DNA from: Verrucomicrobiia bacterium
Lineage (GTDB): Bacteria; Verrucomicrobiota; Verrucomicrobiia; JADLBR01
Assembly (NCBI GenBank): GCA_020847615.1
Contig: JADLBR010000246.1
Location: forward strand, 1 to 33,151
Direction of reading: 5' to 3'
Length of the DNA: 33,151 nucleotides
Shown here: positions 14,947 to 23,034 of the stretch, piece after piece
Numbering within the stretch: the stretch's first letter is position 1
How the letters are laid out: every line of letters begins with the position of its first letter
Notes under the pieces: generated by a model
What the model was told of the DNA's origin: nothing
Seen by the model: the letters and a program-made list of their open reading frames with translations, nothing else
Databases searched by the model: none
Translations under genes and position numbers: made by a program

Positions 14947-16392
14947 TCACCTCGCCACCAAGGCCCTCTCCGCTATCAGCACCGGGGCATCGTAGAGCGG
15001 GATATCTTTGAATATCGTGAACTCTCCCGCCTTGAGAACCCGGTCCGGCGGGATCTCGTAGATCCCCCCGGAGACAAGGTCCACCCACACGGGCTCCAGG
15101 ATGGCGACGCCCCTGGCAACGACCTGGGCGGGGCGCGTCGCGAACGCGTCGTCCGGAGTGCCCGAGTTATCCCACGCCGCCACGAGGCAATGCCCCGTCG
15201 CCTTGTTCCGGTAGGCGAAGCTCGCCGTTCGCTTTTCATACATCACGCCCACGACCGGCCCCTCGATCCGCTCGAGCGCATCGTCGAACACCGCCACGCA
15301 ATTCTGCACCGAGTAGTACGCGAGCTTGATCTTCTCCACCTTCTTGTCCGGCGTGGCGCGGAGCAGGCCCTTGCGGTTGATTTCCCGACCCGTGTGGTTG
15401 AAGTCGCAGATGGTGAATACCGAGGACTCGACGCCGTGCCCCAGATCGCCCAGCATCCGCCGCAGGTCCCACTTGGCCTGGCTGTACTCGGTCCACGGGT
15501 GGTTCGATAAGGCGAACTTCGTCGCCGTCTCGGAAGGGCAGCCGTTCTCGCCCTGCCGCATCTTGGCCTTCGGGGAGTATTTCGCCAGGGTCGCCTTCAG
15601 TTCCTCGACTTTCGGGTAGGAGTTATCCGGGTTGAACTCATAGCCGTGATATATAAACCAGTGGAACAGGTCCACCTTGCCCTTCTCGGCCAGTGCCTTG
15701 AGGCAACTTTCCAAGAGCTTCGGGCTCGAGCTGGCCAGCGAGAGTCCGGCGATCCGCGCCTCGGGAATCACGCGCCTGATGATCTCCGCGGTGCGGATAT
15801 TGAACGCGGCGATATCTTCCGGCTTGTGCTGCTTGTTAATGTCCGGCTCGTTCCACATCGCCCAATCGCGGACCTTGCCCTTGTACCGGGTCGCCATGGC
15901 CTCCACCCAGCGGTCCCAGGCCGCCAGCGCCTCCTCCGATGTCGGGAAGCCGCCCGCCAGATCCCAGCCGCCCCCGCCCTCGTAGATCGGGTTGCCGTAG
16001 TCGGTCTCCAGCAGGATGTTCAGGCCGCGCCCGCGGGCGTCGTCGATGATCGCATCCAGCCACCCGAAGTCATAATTCCCCTTCGCCTTCTCGGTCTTGG
16101 CCCAGCCTCCCTGTAACCGGATGGTCTTGATGCCCAGCGGCACGAGATAGTCTTTGTACTGCTGATAATCCGCGAAATCCCGGTCCAGCGTCTCGCAGCC
16201 CAGCGTCCAGTTGGAGCCCGATATCTCATTGGCCCCGCGGGGGCGGATCGTGCCGATCCGTTTGAGCCCCGGGTCCAGGGGCGTTTTCGCCCGGTCGGGA
16301 GACGTGTCGATCGCCGGTCCCGCCACGGCGGACGCCATCGCGCAGCACGCCAAGAGTGTCATCGACCCCAATATCCTGCCATGTCTCTTCAT
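14947..16392 (-). CDS. GH39-like glycoside hydrolase (copy B)
   Basis: A 481-residue exported glycosidase with a Sec signal (residues 1-24, ILGSMTLLACCAMASAVAG). Clan GH-A catalytic residues: acid/base Glu182 in AMWNEPD and probable nucleophile Glu282 in MRQGENGCPS. It shares with copy A the order CETLDR, GGWAKTEKAKGNYDFGWLD, DYGNPIYE, WNEP, YHGYE and QGE-GCPS, then a C-terminal beta-domain. Copy A has a Tat leader and this one a Sec leader, so the paralogs may be exported by different routes. Its ATG follows an AAGGGA ribosome site at 5 bases and lies 37 bases after the RraA-type gene. Likely acts on a pentoside or uronide backbone; substrate unknown. Confidence 0.8.
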   Translation of the reverse strand: MKRHGRILGSMTLLACCAMASAVAGPAIDTSPDRAKTPLDPGLKRIGTIRPRGANEISGSNWTLGCETLDRDFADYQQYKDYLVPLGIKTIRLQGGWAKTEKAKGNYDFGWLDAIIDDARGRGLNILLETDYGNPIYEGGGGWDLAGGFPTSEEALAAWDRWVEAMATRYKGKVRDWAMWNEPDINKQHKPEDIAAFNIRTAEIIRRVIPEARIAGLSLASSSPKLLESCLKALAEKGKVDLFHWFIYHGYEFNPDNSYPKVEELKATLAKYSPKAKMRQGENGCPSETATKFALSNHPWTEYSQAKWDLRRMLGDLGHGVESSVFTICDFNHTGREINRKGLLRATPDKKVEKIKLAYYSVQNCVAVFDDALERIEGPVVGVMYEKRTASFAYRNKATGHCLVAAWDNSGTPDDAFATRPAQVVARGVAILEPVWVDLVSGGIYEIPPDRVLKAGEFTIFKDIPLYDAPVLIAERALVAR

Positions 16393-16429
16393 CGCATTCC
16401 CTTTCCCGATGCTGTCTCCGATACGCGTC

Positions 16430-17176
16430 TCAAAAATACCCGCCCTTCTCCGTGATCTCGTGGATGGACTGGCCCTCGGCGACCCACCCGAAGATCGTCT
16501 TCTCGTTCGCGCGGATCTCCTCGGCCCGCGCCAGCACGTCGAACGCGATGTCCCTCGGGACGCAGACCACGCCGTCGATGTCTGCGAAGATGACGTCCCC
16601 GGGCCGGATCACGACATCGCCGATCTTGACCGGGACCTGATAGTGCGTGATCAGGCAGCGCCCCAGGCTGCCGTTCGGAATCCGGTGCTTATAATATACC
16701 GGGAATGGCCTCTCCATGATCTGCTTGGTGTCCCGGATACCGCCATCGATGCAGGCCGCGCGGACGCCCTTGCCGTGGGCCGTCGCGGTCATCACCCCGC
16801 CCCAGAGCGTGGCCTTCTCGTCATTGGATGTGTCCCACACGACGAAGTGGTCCTCGCCCATGTCGTCGAGCATCTTGGTGCGAAAGGACATCTCGCCCCG
16901 TATCATCACGTTGGGCGAGCTCTTCACCGTGAACGCGATGCCCGCCACCACGTCGCTGTCGCGGAGCGGGCGCAGGTGTCCCGGCAGCGCCTGGTCCAGC
17001 AGGCAGAACTCCCTCAGCACGTCGCTGATCGCGCCGGTGTAGAGTTGCTCGTAACGCTTCAGCAACTCCTTGGCGGGTATCGGGAATGGCTTGTCGGGGA
17101 TCCTCTCGCGCTCGGCGATCAGTTTCTCCAACTTCATCATCTTGGCTTCTCTCTGCAGCAGGTTCTCGTCACTCAT
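16430..17176 (-). CDS. RraA/HMG-aldolase-family protein
   Basis: About 248 residues, cytoplasmic. I start it at ATG 17176 because AAGGA (17183-17187) is six bases upstream; the ATG at 17182 touches that site. The fold's key motif is DGGIRD (about 144-149), whose Arg and Asp bind the metal and substrate. It is followed by GDVVIRPGDVIFADIDGVVCVPR, the second family signature. WGGVMTATAHGKGVRAA precedes it. Relatives include 4-hydroxy-4-methyl-2-oxoglutarate/4-carboxy-4-hydroxy-2-oxoadipate aldolases, which release pyruvate, and the RNase E inhibitor RraA. In this locus an aldolase cleaving a 2-keto-3-deoxy sugar acid from uronate or glucarate breakdown is the attractive role (inference). It lies 33 bases after the barrel glycosidase. 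Confidence 0.8.
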   Translation of the reverse strand: MSDENLLQREAKMMKLEKLIAERERIPDKPFPIPAKELLKRYEQLYTGAISDVLREFCLLDQALPGHLRPLRDSDVVAGIAFTVKSSPNVMIRGEMSFRTKMLDDMGEDHFVVWDTSNDEKATLWGGVMTATAHGKGVRAACIDGGIRDTKQIMERPFPVYYKHRIPNGSLGRCLITHYQVPVKIGDVVIRPGDVIFADIDGVVCVPRDIAFDVLARAEEIRANEKTIFGWVAEGQSIHEITEKGGYF

Positions 17177-17209
17177 GTTCATTCCTTTTCATTCGGTATC
17201 TCTTCCATC

Positions 17210-18997
17210 TCACGGTTCGATGGCGATGATCTCGTGGATCGCAACTGCGGGAACCGTGAGCTCGATCTCGCCGTCTCGGTAATCGAAGGCCATCGGTCTG
17301 CCGCCGGGCTCGAGTGTGACTCTCGCGGGCTTGGTCGCGTGGCGGATGGTCACCGTCAACGGACCGATGGGCGGAATCGTTTCGATGATGGACTGGGTCT
17401 TGTGCGGGCCGCCCGTGTTGACCAGGTTCACCAGCAGCCTGCCGCCGATGCGGGCGACGCACACGTCCACATCGCGCGACCCTGCGACGTCCACCATCGG
17501 TTCCGGGAACAGCTGGCGGGCCGCCTCGATCAGGCCCGCCGCTTCGGCGGCCGCGATCTTTCCCCGCCCCACCGAGGTGATCTTGCCGGGTTCGGCCTGG
17601 AACAGCGCGGAGGCCTCGGGGCCGACGAGCAGCAGGTTGCCGCCCGATTGCACGCGCGCGACCAGCTCATCCTTGAACCGAGGTTCAAGATGTCCCCATC
17701 CCGGCACGACGATCAGCGGGTACTGGGACATCCGGCCGGAGAGCTGGTGCTCACCGAGGACTTCGACCGAATACTGCCTGCCGAGCAACGCGAGCAGCGC
17801 GTCGGTCAGGGGCGCGTAGTTGCGCGGGAACAGGCCGTTGAGGCGCCGATAGTGCCCCTCGGTCGAGAACAGCAGCGCGACCTGCGGCACGGGCTCGGCT
17901 CGGTGACAGATCGCCTGGCGGGCCCGGCAGAATTTTGCCACCTCGGCCATCACGGGCATTTCCTCCAACCGTACCGAGCCGTCGCGATTCTGGGTAAAGT
18001 AGGCCTGGAAACCACCTCCCGTCGCGAGCACCACGGCCGCCTCGCGCTGCAGCTGCACGGCGGTCTTCTGGCGGCGGTCGGGTTTCGTGGAAAAGCTCCA
18101 CGCCATCAGGTCCCACGGCTTGCCCTGCCGCGCCAGATAGCGCGCGGAAACGCGCGCGGAATTCACGCTGTCCTGGGGGGAGTAGTCGCCCGATAGAAAA
18201 TCCACGGGCGCGCTCACCGGCTCGGCCATGTGATCGGTGAATGCCCAGTTGCTGCACAGCTGGAAACCGGGATGGGTCTGCTTCACCGCGGCAATGTAAT
18301 TGCGGAGGTACTTGCGGAACGCCTCTCGGTGGAACTGGAGGAACTCGAACCAGTGCGGCTCCCCCGGCTTTCGGGGGACGTCCCCAATGCCGGTGGCCTC
18401 GCGGAACGCCTTCATCGCCGCCGGCCCGTAATCCGGCACGGACGCCCAGCATTCGCCATCCACCCACGCGCCGTCCACGCCGTATTCGCCGGCGAGTTCG
18501 CGGAGCTGCGGTATGAGCAGCCGCCCGGAATAAGGGCCGAACAGCGATGTCGCCTTGGCGCTCGGCTTTCCGTCGGCGCCGATGGCGGCCCAATCCGGAT
18601 GCTCCTTGACGGCTTTCGAGTCCCACACGCCCGAATAATGCATGTAGAGGGCGACGCCGTGCCGGGCCGTAACGTCCCGCCAGACACGGAGCGGGTCGCC
18701 AACGATTCCCGGCGCCTGATGCCCGACTTTCGTCGGATAGCTCGACAGGCCGGGATGGCCCTTGCAGTCGATCTGGAGGTAGTCCGGGCGAACCGCCGAG
18801 ATGATGCCCTCGACCATCGCGGGCGTGGTGCGCGCCCCGACATTCGTGCAATCCGTGTTCGCGTGGAAATCGAAGTGGATGCCGAGAAAGCTGTCCGCCC
18901 GCTTGAGCCGGGCCGGCGATTGCGGGTCGGCCAGGATGGCGCAGGGCATCAGGAGCGCCGCGGCGCCCAGGAGGGTCCGGTGAATGGCGGTGTTCAC
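17210..18997 (-). CDS. Putative (beta/alpha)8-barrel glycosidase, GH29/GHL-like, exported
   Basis: About 595 residues. The start is set at GTG 18997: it begins a signal peptide (VNTAIHRTLLGAAALLMPCAILA, cut near ILA-DP) and has AAGGA at 19006-19010, eight bases upstream; the longer frame would overlap the previous gene. The N-terminal barrel shows FLGIHFDFHAN, PDYLQIDCKGHPG, and YGVDGAWVDGECW with a possible catalytic Asp/Glu pair. That layout recalls alpha-L-fucosidases and related GHL families. From about residue 375 there is a flavodoxin-like (GH42-type) domain: QVALLFSTEGHYRRL, YPLIVVPGWGHLEPRF, GGNLLLVGP. The C-terminal beta-domain carries VNLVNTGGPH and YRDGEIELTVP. It is probably a periplasmic or outer exo-glycosidase. 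Family assignment is tentative. Confidence 0.62.
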   Translation of the reverse strand: MNTAIHRTLLGAAALLMPCAILADPQSPARLKRADSFLGIHFDFHANTDCTNVGARTTPAMVEGIISAVRPDYLQIDCKGHPGLSSYPTKVGHQAPGIVGDPLRVWRDVTARHGVALYMHYSGVWDSKAVKEHPDWAAIGADGKPSAKATSLFGPYSGRLLIPQLRELAGEYGVDGAWVDGECWASVPDYGPAAMKAFREATGIGDVPRKPGEPHWFEFLQFHREAFRKYLRNYIAAVKQTHPGFQLCSNWAFTDHMAEPVSAPVDFLSGDYSPQDSVNSARVSARYLARQGKPWDLMAWSFSTKPDRRQKTAVQLQREAAVVLATGGGFQAYFTQNRDGSVRLEEMPVMAEVAKFCRARQAICHRAEPVPQVALLFSTEGHYRRLNGLFPRNYAPLTDALLALLGRQYSVEVLGEHQLSGRMSQYPLIVVPGWGHLEPRFKDELVARVQSGGNLLLVGPEASALFQAEPGKITSVGRGKIAAAEAAGLIEAARQLFPEPMVDVAGSRDVDVCVARIGGRLLVNLVNTGGPHKTQSIIETIPPIGPLTVTIRHATKPARVTLEPGGRPMAFDYRDGEIELTVPAVAIHEIIAIEP

Positions 18998-19035
18998 GGT
19001 TTGATTCCTTGAAGCATTCGGGTCATCCAGAACCC

Positions 19036-20259
19036 TCAAACACCAAGCGCTTGCCGCAGCGCCCCCATCGTCTCCCTCTGGCGTTTCTCCACAAAGTCGC
19101 GGGCCCTCGCCGCCTTCGCCTTTGCCCCCGCCGGGTCCCTGGCCATCGCCAGCACCGCCGGCGCGACCCGCGGGATCTGCGCCTCGTCATCGAGATCGAA
19201 GAGCCAGTCGCCCAGGCCGATGTCCCGCCACATGATCCCCTTGCTGGTCTGTTCCATGAACCGGCAGACGATGGCGGGCACCCCGTTGCCCACCGCCATG
19301 ATCGGGCTGTGCATCTCCGAGCCGAAGATGCCCGCCGATCGCACGTAGGTGCTGACGGCCTCGTCGGTGAGCCAGTATTTCTCCCGCCAGACCACCCTCC
19401 CCTTCACGTCGTCGGGTAGCTTGTCGTAGAGCATCTCTTTGCCGACCGCCATCTGGGTCGCGTCCTCGGGACAGAGCAGCACCTTCAGGGGCGTCTCGCG
19501 CACGACGGCGATGACCGCATCGCGGATGGGGGCATGGTCGTGCTCCTTCATCGCCTCATTGCGCGCGTGCTTCTTTTCGTCGAAGGTCACGTTCGGTTTG
19601 ACCTTCCAGTACGGCGTGTGCCGGAGCCGCGAAAGGCAGCACAGGAACTTGCCCTCCTCCAATCCGTTCGCCCTCAGGAACGCCTCCGCCGCCGCATCGT
19701 TCCGCAGATCCACGGCAAATGCCCCGTCGGGGCCGAACTCCATCACGGGGCTGCGGACGCCATTGTCCTTCGCAAATTGCAGCGAGACCGAATCCCGGAA
19801 GAACGCGAACCTCGCGGCGCTCATCAGTTCGATCGTGGCCGCGCCCAGGCTCCCCACCGTGATTCCGTAGATGCCGAAGGGCTTGCCCGTCTCCCTGTGC
19901 CAGCGCGCCACATCCTTCTCCGCGACGAACGACGGCCCCGACCCGTGCAGCAGGAAATCGCACTCCCCGAGCGCCGCCCGGATCGCGTCGGCCCCCTGGA
20001 CGATGGGCACCTTCGGGAATCGCCGGCGCAGCATCTCGTCCACGCCATTGTCCACATGGCTGGGCCACAGCCGAACCTCGGCCTCCGGCAGATGTTTCTC
20101 CAGCAGCGCGAGCACGCCCGGGGTGTGGCCGATGTCGCCGATGTTCACGGTCTGCCAGGAGGAGCGAAGCACGATGCGCGGTGACCTCCCGCTCGCGGCG
20201 CGCGACGAGGAGGCCAGCGCGGCGACGAGCGCGTTGGTGATGAATGCTCTTCGGTTCAT
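19036..20259 (-). CDS. Exported polysaccharide-pyruvyl-transferase-family protein
   Basis: A 407-residue protein. The start at ATG 20259 has GGA eight bases upstream and opens with a leader, MNRRAFITNALVAALASSSR, of Tat-like type (NRRAFI). Downstream the family pattern is clear: SWQTVNIGDIGHTPGVLALL, CDFLLHGSGPSFV, GKPFGIYGITVGSLG, FFRDSVSLQFA (the RD-S motif), FGPDGAFAVDL, and near the end GIFGSEMHSPIMAVGNGVPAI, which holds the conserved SxMHSxIMA block of PF04230. Usual members add pyruvate ketals to cell-envelope polysaccharide in the cytoplasm. Here the export signal and the position between a GH5 enzyme and a glycosidase point to another role, such as binding or altering pyruvylated sugars (inference). 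Confidence 0.78.
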   Translation of the reverse strand: MNRRAFITNALVAALASSSRAASGRSPRIVLRSSWQTVNIGDIGHTPGVLALLEKHLPEAEVRLWPSHVDNGVDEMLRRRFPKVPIVQGADAIRAALGECDFLLHGSGPSFVAEKDVARWHRETGKPFGIYGITVGSLGAATIELMSAARFAFFRDSVSLQFAKDNGVRSPVMEFGPDGAFAVDLRNDAAAEAFLRANGLEEGKFLCCLSRLRHTPYWKVKPNVTFDEKKHARNEAMKEHDHAPIRDAVIAVVRETPLKVLLCPEDATQMAVGKEMLYDKLPDDVKGRVVWREKYWLTDEAVSTYVRSAGIFGSEMHSPIMAVGNGVPAIVCRFMEQTSKGIMWRDIGLGDWLFDLDDEAQIPRVAPAVLAMARDPAGAKAKAARARDFVEKRQRETMGALRQALGV

Positions 20260-20276
20260 GGCTCGATTCCTTTCTC

Positions 20277-22151
20277 CTAACGGTGCCGGATCTCCACGCG
20301 ATCCAACTCCAACGGCCCTCTCCAAATCAGCTTGAGGAACGGGTTGCCCGACGGGACGGCGCAATCGTACTGGATCATCGTGCGGTTCTGCCCCTTGGCC
20401 GCTCCGCCGGGCGGCGCGGGGAGGAGACGTTCCGTGCGCTTGGCGTCCAGCGCAACGTACTCTTTCCCATCGGGGGAGACCCGCAGCTCCAGATCGGCCC
20501 TCTCTTTACCGTGGAAGGCCACCACGCCCACCGAATCGATGGTCCCACCGGCGCGATAGCTCACCCAGTCGTTGGTGTCTCCCTTCGCGCGGAAAAGATA
20601 TTCCGCGTACATCGCGTTGTAGTCGTTATTCAATCTCAGGCCCTCGGACTTGGCCACGACGCGGGAAAAATCCTGCAATTCGTCGACGAGGCAGACCTGC
20701 GTCACCCGGACCGGCCCGACGGCATTGGATGGCCTCGACGCGCCTGAGGCATTCCGCGCGATGGCGCGATAGAACCATGCCTCCCCGACCTTCGCCGCGG
20801 TGTCACTGAAAAGGGGACGGTAGGCGATATCGGCATCGCTGACGTCGGTCGCGATCGCAACCCAGGGGCCATCCGCCCTCGGGGCCCGCTCGATATCGTA
20901 GCCGCTCGCGCCCGCCGAGCCCCGCCACGCCAGCAGCGGCACGCCGCCGGACACGGGCAGCATCTCCGGCGCATCCGGCACCGGCACCGGCGGGACAGCC
21001 TTCCCTTGGATCTTGAACCCCGCCTCCCGCATCGCGGCCATGATCCCGATCTCCCGCTGCGCGTCGGCGCTCGGGAATCCCGGCCAATGATACGACCACA
21101 CCGCCGGATACGTCATGATCTGGTGCCAATAGAACCCGCCGTCCCGATGGTGGAAATACATGCTCCAGATCAGGGCGCCCGGAATCCCCGGCTCCGAGCG
21201 CACGTATTCGAGAAATTTTCTCGTCTCGTCCACCACGTTCTCGTGCGTGAACATCTTGCCGTCGATGTACGGGCCGAACTCGCCGACGAACAGGGGCCTC
21301 TGCCCCTTGAGCGCCTCCATCTCCTTGCGGATGGCCCCGATCCAGCCGCCCTCGACGCCCCCGTAGTTGGAGTACAGGTGCCGCGTGACCAGGTCGATGT
21401 TCGGGTCCACGAGCAGCGGCTGCCCAGGACGATGCCGCGTCTCCGCGACGAGGTGATTCGGGTCCAGGGATTTCATGTACGCCGCCATCTCGGAGAGCCA
21501 CGCGTCGGGCGCGCTGTGCATCTCGTTACCGAACTGCCACGCCAGCACCGCCCTGTCATCGCGATAGGCGACGCCGGTCACGGAGTTCGTCCGTCCCAGC
21601 ACATGCCGGACCGTCGCCCTGTAATCCTCCTTCAGCTGCGGGTCGGTATAGAACTCCGCCCGCTTCTTTCCCCGGTGCGCCGCGTACGTCCCGATCCCTC
21701 CGAGATAGTCCCCGTATTCGGCGCAGAGATCCAGGATCACGCGCACGCGGTACTTGTTCGCCAGCGCGAGCATGCGGTCGATGGCGCGGAACGCCTCCTC
21801 GTTGAACTCGCCGGGGCCATAGACGTAATGCCACGACTTGCGCTCTTCGTCGGGGGCGCGGATGGGGAGATTCCACGTCCTGACCACCCGGAGATTCATC
21901 TGGTCAAGGGTCTTGAACGCGTCCTCCTGCTCCCAGGGCGTCGGCAGGTGCAGCCGCTCGGGCAGGTACAGCGTCCAGTCGTACGGCAAGACCAACCCAG
22001 GCATGTTCGCCCCCGCAAACCGAAACTCCTTTTCCCCATCGTACAGCCGGTCGCCTTTGCGGGTGACGAAATGCTCAAACGCGCCCGCTGACGCGGTCGA
22101 CGACAGCGCCAGCGCGGCGGCCATGACTCCGATCTTCACGTGGTTTCTCAT
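20277..22151 (-). CDS. GH5-like (beta-mannanase-type) glycoside hydrolase with C-terminal accessory domains
   Basis: About 624 residues. ATG 22151 is preceded by AGGGAG at seven bases and starts the signal peptide (NHVKIGVMAAALALSSTASA). The catalytic barrel spans about residues 25-385: FRFAGANMPGLVLPYDW, NLRVVRTWNLPI, acid/base Glu210 in AWQFGNEMHS, RHLYSNYGG, and nucleophile Glu291 in LFVGEFGPY. This arrangement matches GH5 mannanase-like enzymes. Next comes a fibronectin-III-like domain (about 415-490: LLAWRGSAGASGYDIERA, FYRAIARNASGASRPSNAVG). A C-terminal beta-sandwich follows (about 500-624), probably carbohydrate-binding. It cuts a beta-linked hexose backbone or oligosaccharide. The SDR gene ends 27 bases before it and the pyruvyl-transferase-like gene starts 17 bases after it. 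Confidence 0.82.
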   Translation of the reverse strand: MRNHVKIGVMAAALALSSTASAGAFEHFVTRKGDRLYDGEKEFRFAGANMPGLVLPYDWTLYLPERLHLPTPWEQEDAFKTLDQMNLRVVRTWNLPIRAPDEERKSWHYVYGPGEFNEEAFRAIDRMLALANKYRVRVILDLCAEYGDYLGGIGTYAAHRGKKRAEFYTDPQLKEDYRATVRHVLGRTNSVTGVAYRDDRAVLAWQFGNEMHSAPDAWLSEMAAYMKSLDPNHLVAETRHRPGQPLLVDPNIDLVTRHLYSNYGGVEGGWIGAIRKEMEALKGQRPLFVGEFGPYIDGKMFTHENVVDETRKFLEYVRSEPGIPGALIWSMYFHHRDGGFYWHQIMTYPAVWSYHWPGFPSADAQREIGIMAAMREAGFKIQGKAVPPVPVPDAPEMLPVSGGVPLLAWRGSAGASGYDIERAPRADGPWVAIATDVSDADIAYRPLFSDTAAKVGEAWFYRAIARNASGASRPSNAVGPVRVTQVCLVDELQDFSRVVAKSEGLRLNNDYNAMYAEYLFRAKGDTNDWVSYRAGGTIDSVGVVAFHGKERADLELRVSPDGKEYVALDAKRTERLLPAPPGGAAKGQNRTMIQYDCAVPSGNPFLKLIWRGPLELDRVEIRHR

Positions 22152-22178
22152 GGTTCGGCTCCCTTTCACGCCCATTGC

Positions 22179-23030
22179 TCACACTCCCGACGAGGCCAGG
22201 AATCCCCCGTCCACCGGCACGGTGATGCCGGTCACGAACGCCGCCTCGCGGTCATCCAACAGCCAGCAGACGGCGCCGAGCAAATCCCTCGCGTCGCCGA
22301 AGCGCTTCATCGGTGTATGGCCCATGACATTCTGCCCCCGCGCGGTCAACCCGCCACCTTCCGTCATGAGGATCTTGCGGCTCCGCTCATTCGCGAAGAA
22401 ACCCGGCGCGACGGCGTTGACCCGTATCCCGGCGGGCGCGAGATACGCCGCGAGCCACTGGGTCAGGTTCGTCACGCCGGCCTTGGAGAGCGAATAGGCG
22501 AGGTTGCGCGACAGCGGCCGATAGCTGTTCATCGAGGCGAAGTTCACGATGGCGCCCGATCCCCGACCCGCCATCACGCGACCAAACACCTGGCACGGGA
22601 TGATCGTCCCGATGGTATTCAGCTCGATGACGTCGAGCATGCGACCGGGATCGAGATCGAAGAATCCGCGCATGCCCTCGGGGCGCGCGTCACCGATCTC
22701 GGACGGCTCGAATTCGGTCGTCGTCGTCACCGCGTCGTTGCGGTTTCCGCCCGCGCCGTTCACCAGGAGCTCGCAGGGCCCCAGCCGTTCGGTGATGCGC
22801 CGGCAGGCCGCCTCGACCGCAGCGGCATCGGTGACGTCCACGCCCAGCGGAAGGGCGGTCCCCCCGGCGCTGGCGATCGCCGCCGCGACCGGCTCCAGCT
22901 TCTCCATCGTGCGCCCCAGCAGCGCGACCCGCGCGCCGCGACGCGCGAGTTCGACGGCAACCGCGGAGCACAGCGTGCCCCCGGCGCCGGTGACGACCGC
23001 GACCTTCTCCCCAAAAAATGAATCGCCCAT
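22179..23030 (-). CDS. SDR-family D-mannonate oxidoreductase (fructuronate reductase)
   Basis: A 283-residue cytoplasmic NAD(P)-dependent dehydrogenase. ATG 23030 has a strong GGGAGG site (23040-23045) that overlaps the end of the transporter gene, so the start is well supported. Features: TGAGGTLCSAVAVELARRG for nucleotide binding, NGAGGNRNDA (the NAG-type motif with an insertion), catalytic Ser and Tyr-x-x-x-Lys in FASMNSYRPLSRNLAYSLSK, and NAVAPGFFANERSR. GGNRNDA and MNSYRPLSRNLAYS are what I associate with SDR-type D-mannonate oxidoreductases, which reduce fructuronate to mannonate directly after UxaC. The ExuT-like transporter just upstream supports this. Another sugar-acid SDR is possible. 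Confidence 0.8.
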   Translation of the reverse strand: MGDSFFGEKVAVVTGAGGTLCSAVAVELARRGARVALLGRTMEKLEPVAAAIASAGGTALPLGVDVTDAAAVEAACRRITERLGPCELLVNGAGGNRNDAVTTTTEFEPSEIGDARPEGMRGFFDLDPGRMLDVIELNTIGTIIPCQVFGRVMAGRGSGAIVNFASMNSYRPLSRNLAYSLSKAGVTNLTQWLAAYLAPAGIRVNAVAPGFFANERSRKILMTEGGGLTARGQNVMGHTPMKRFGDARDLLGAVCWLLDDREAAFVTGITVPVDGGFLASSGV

Positions 23031-23034
23031 ATCC

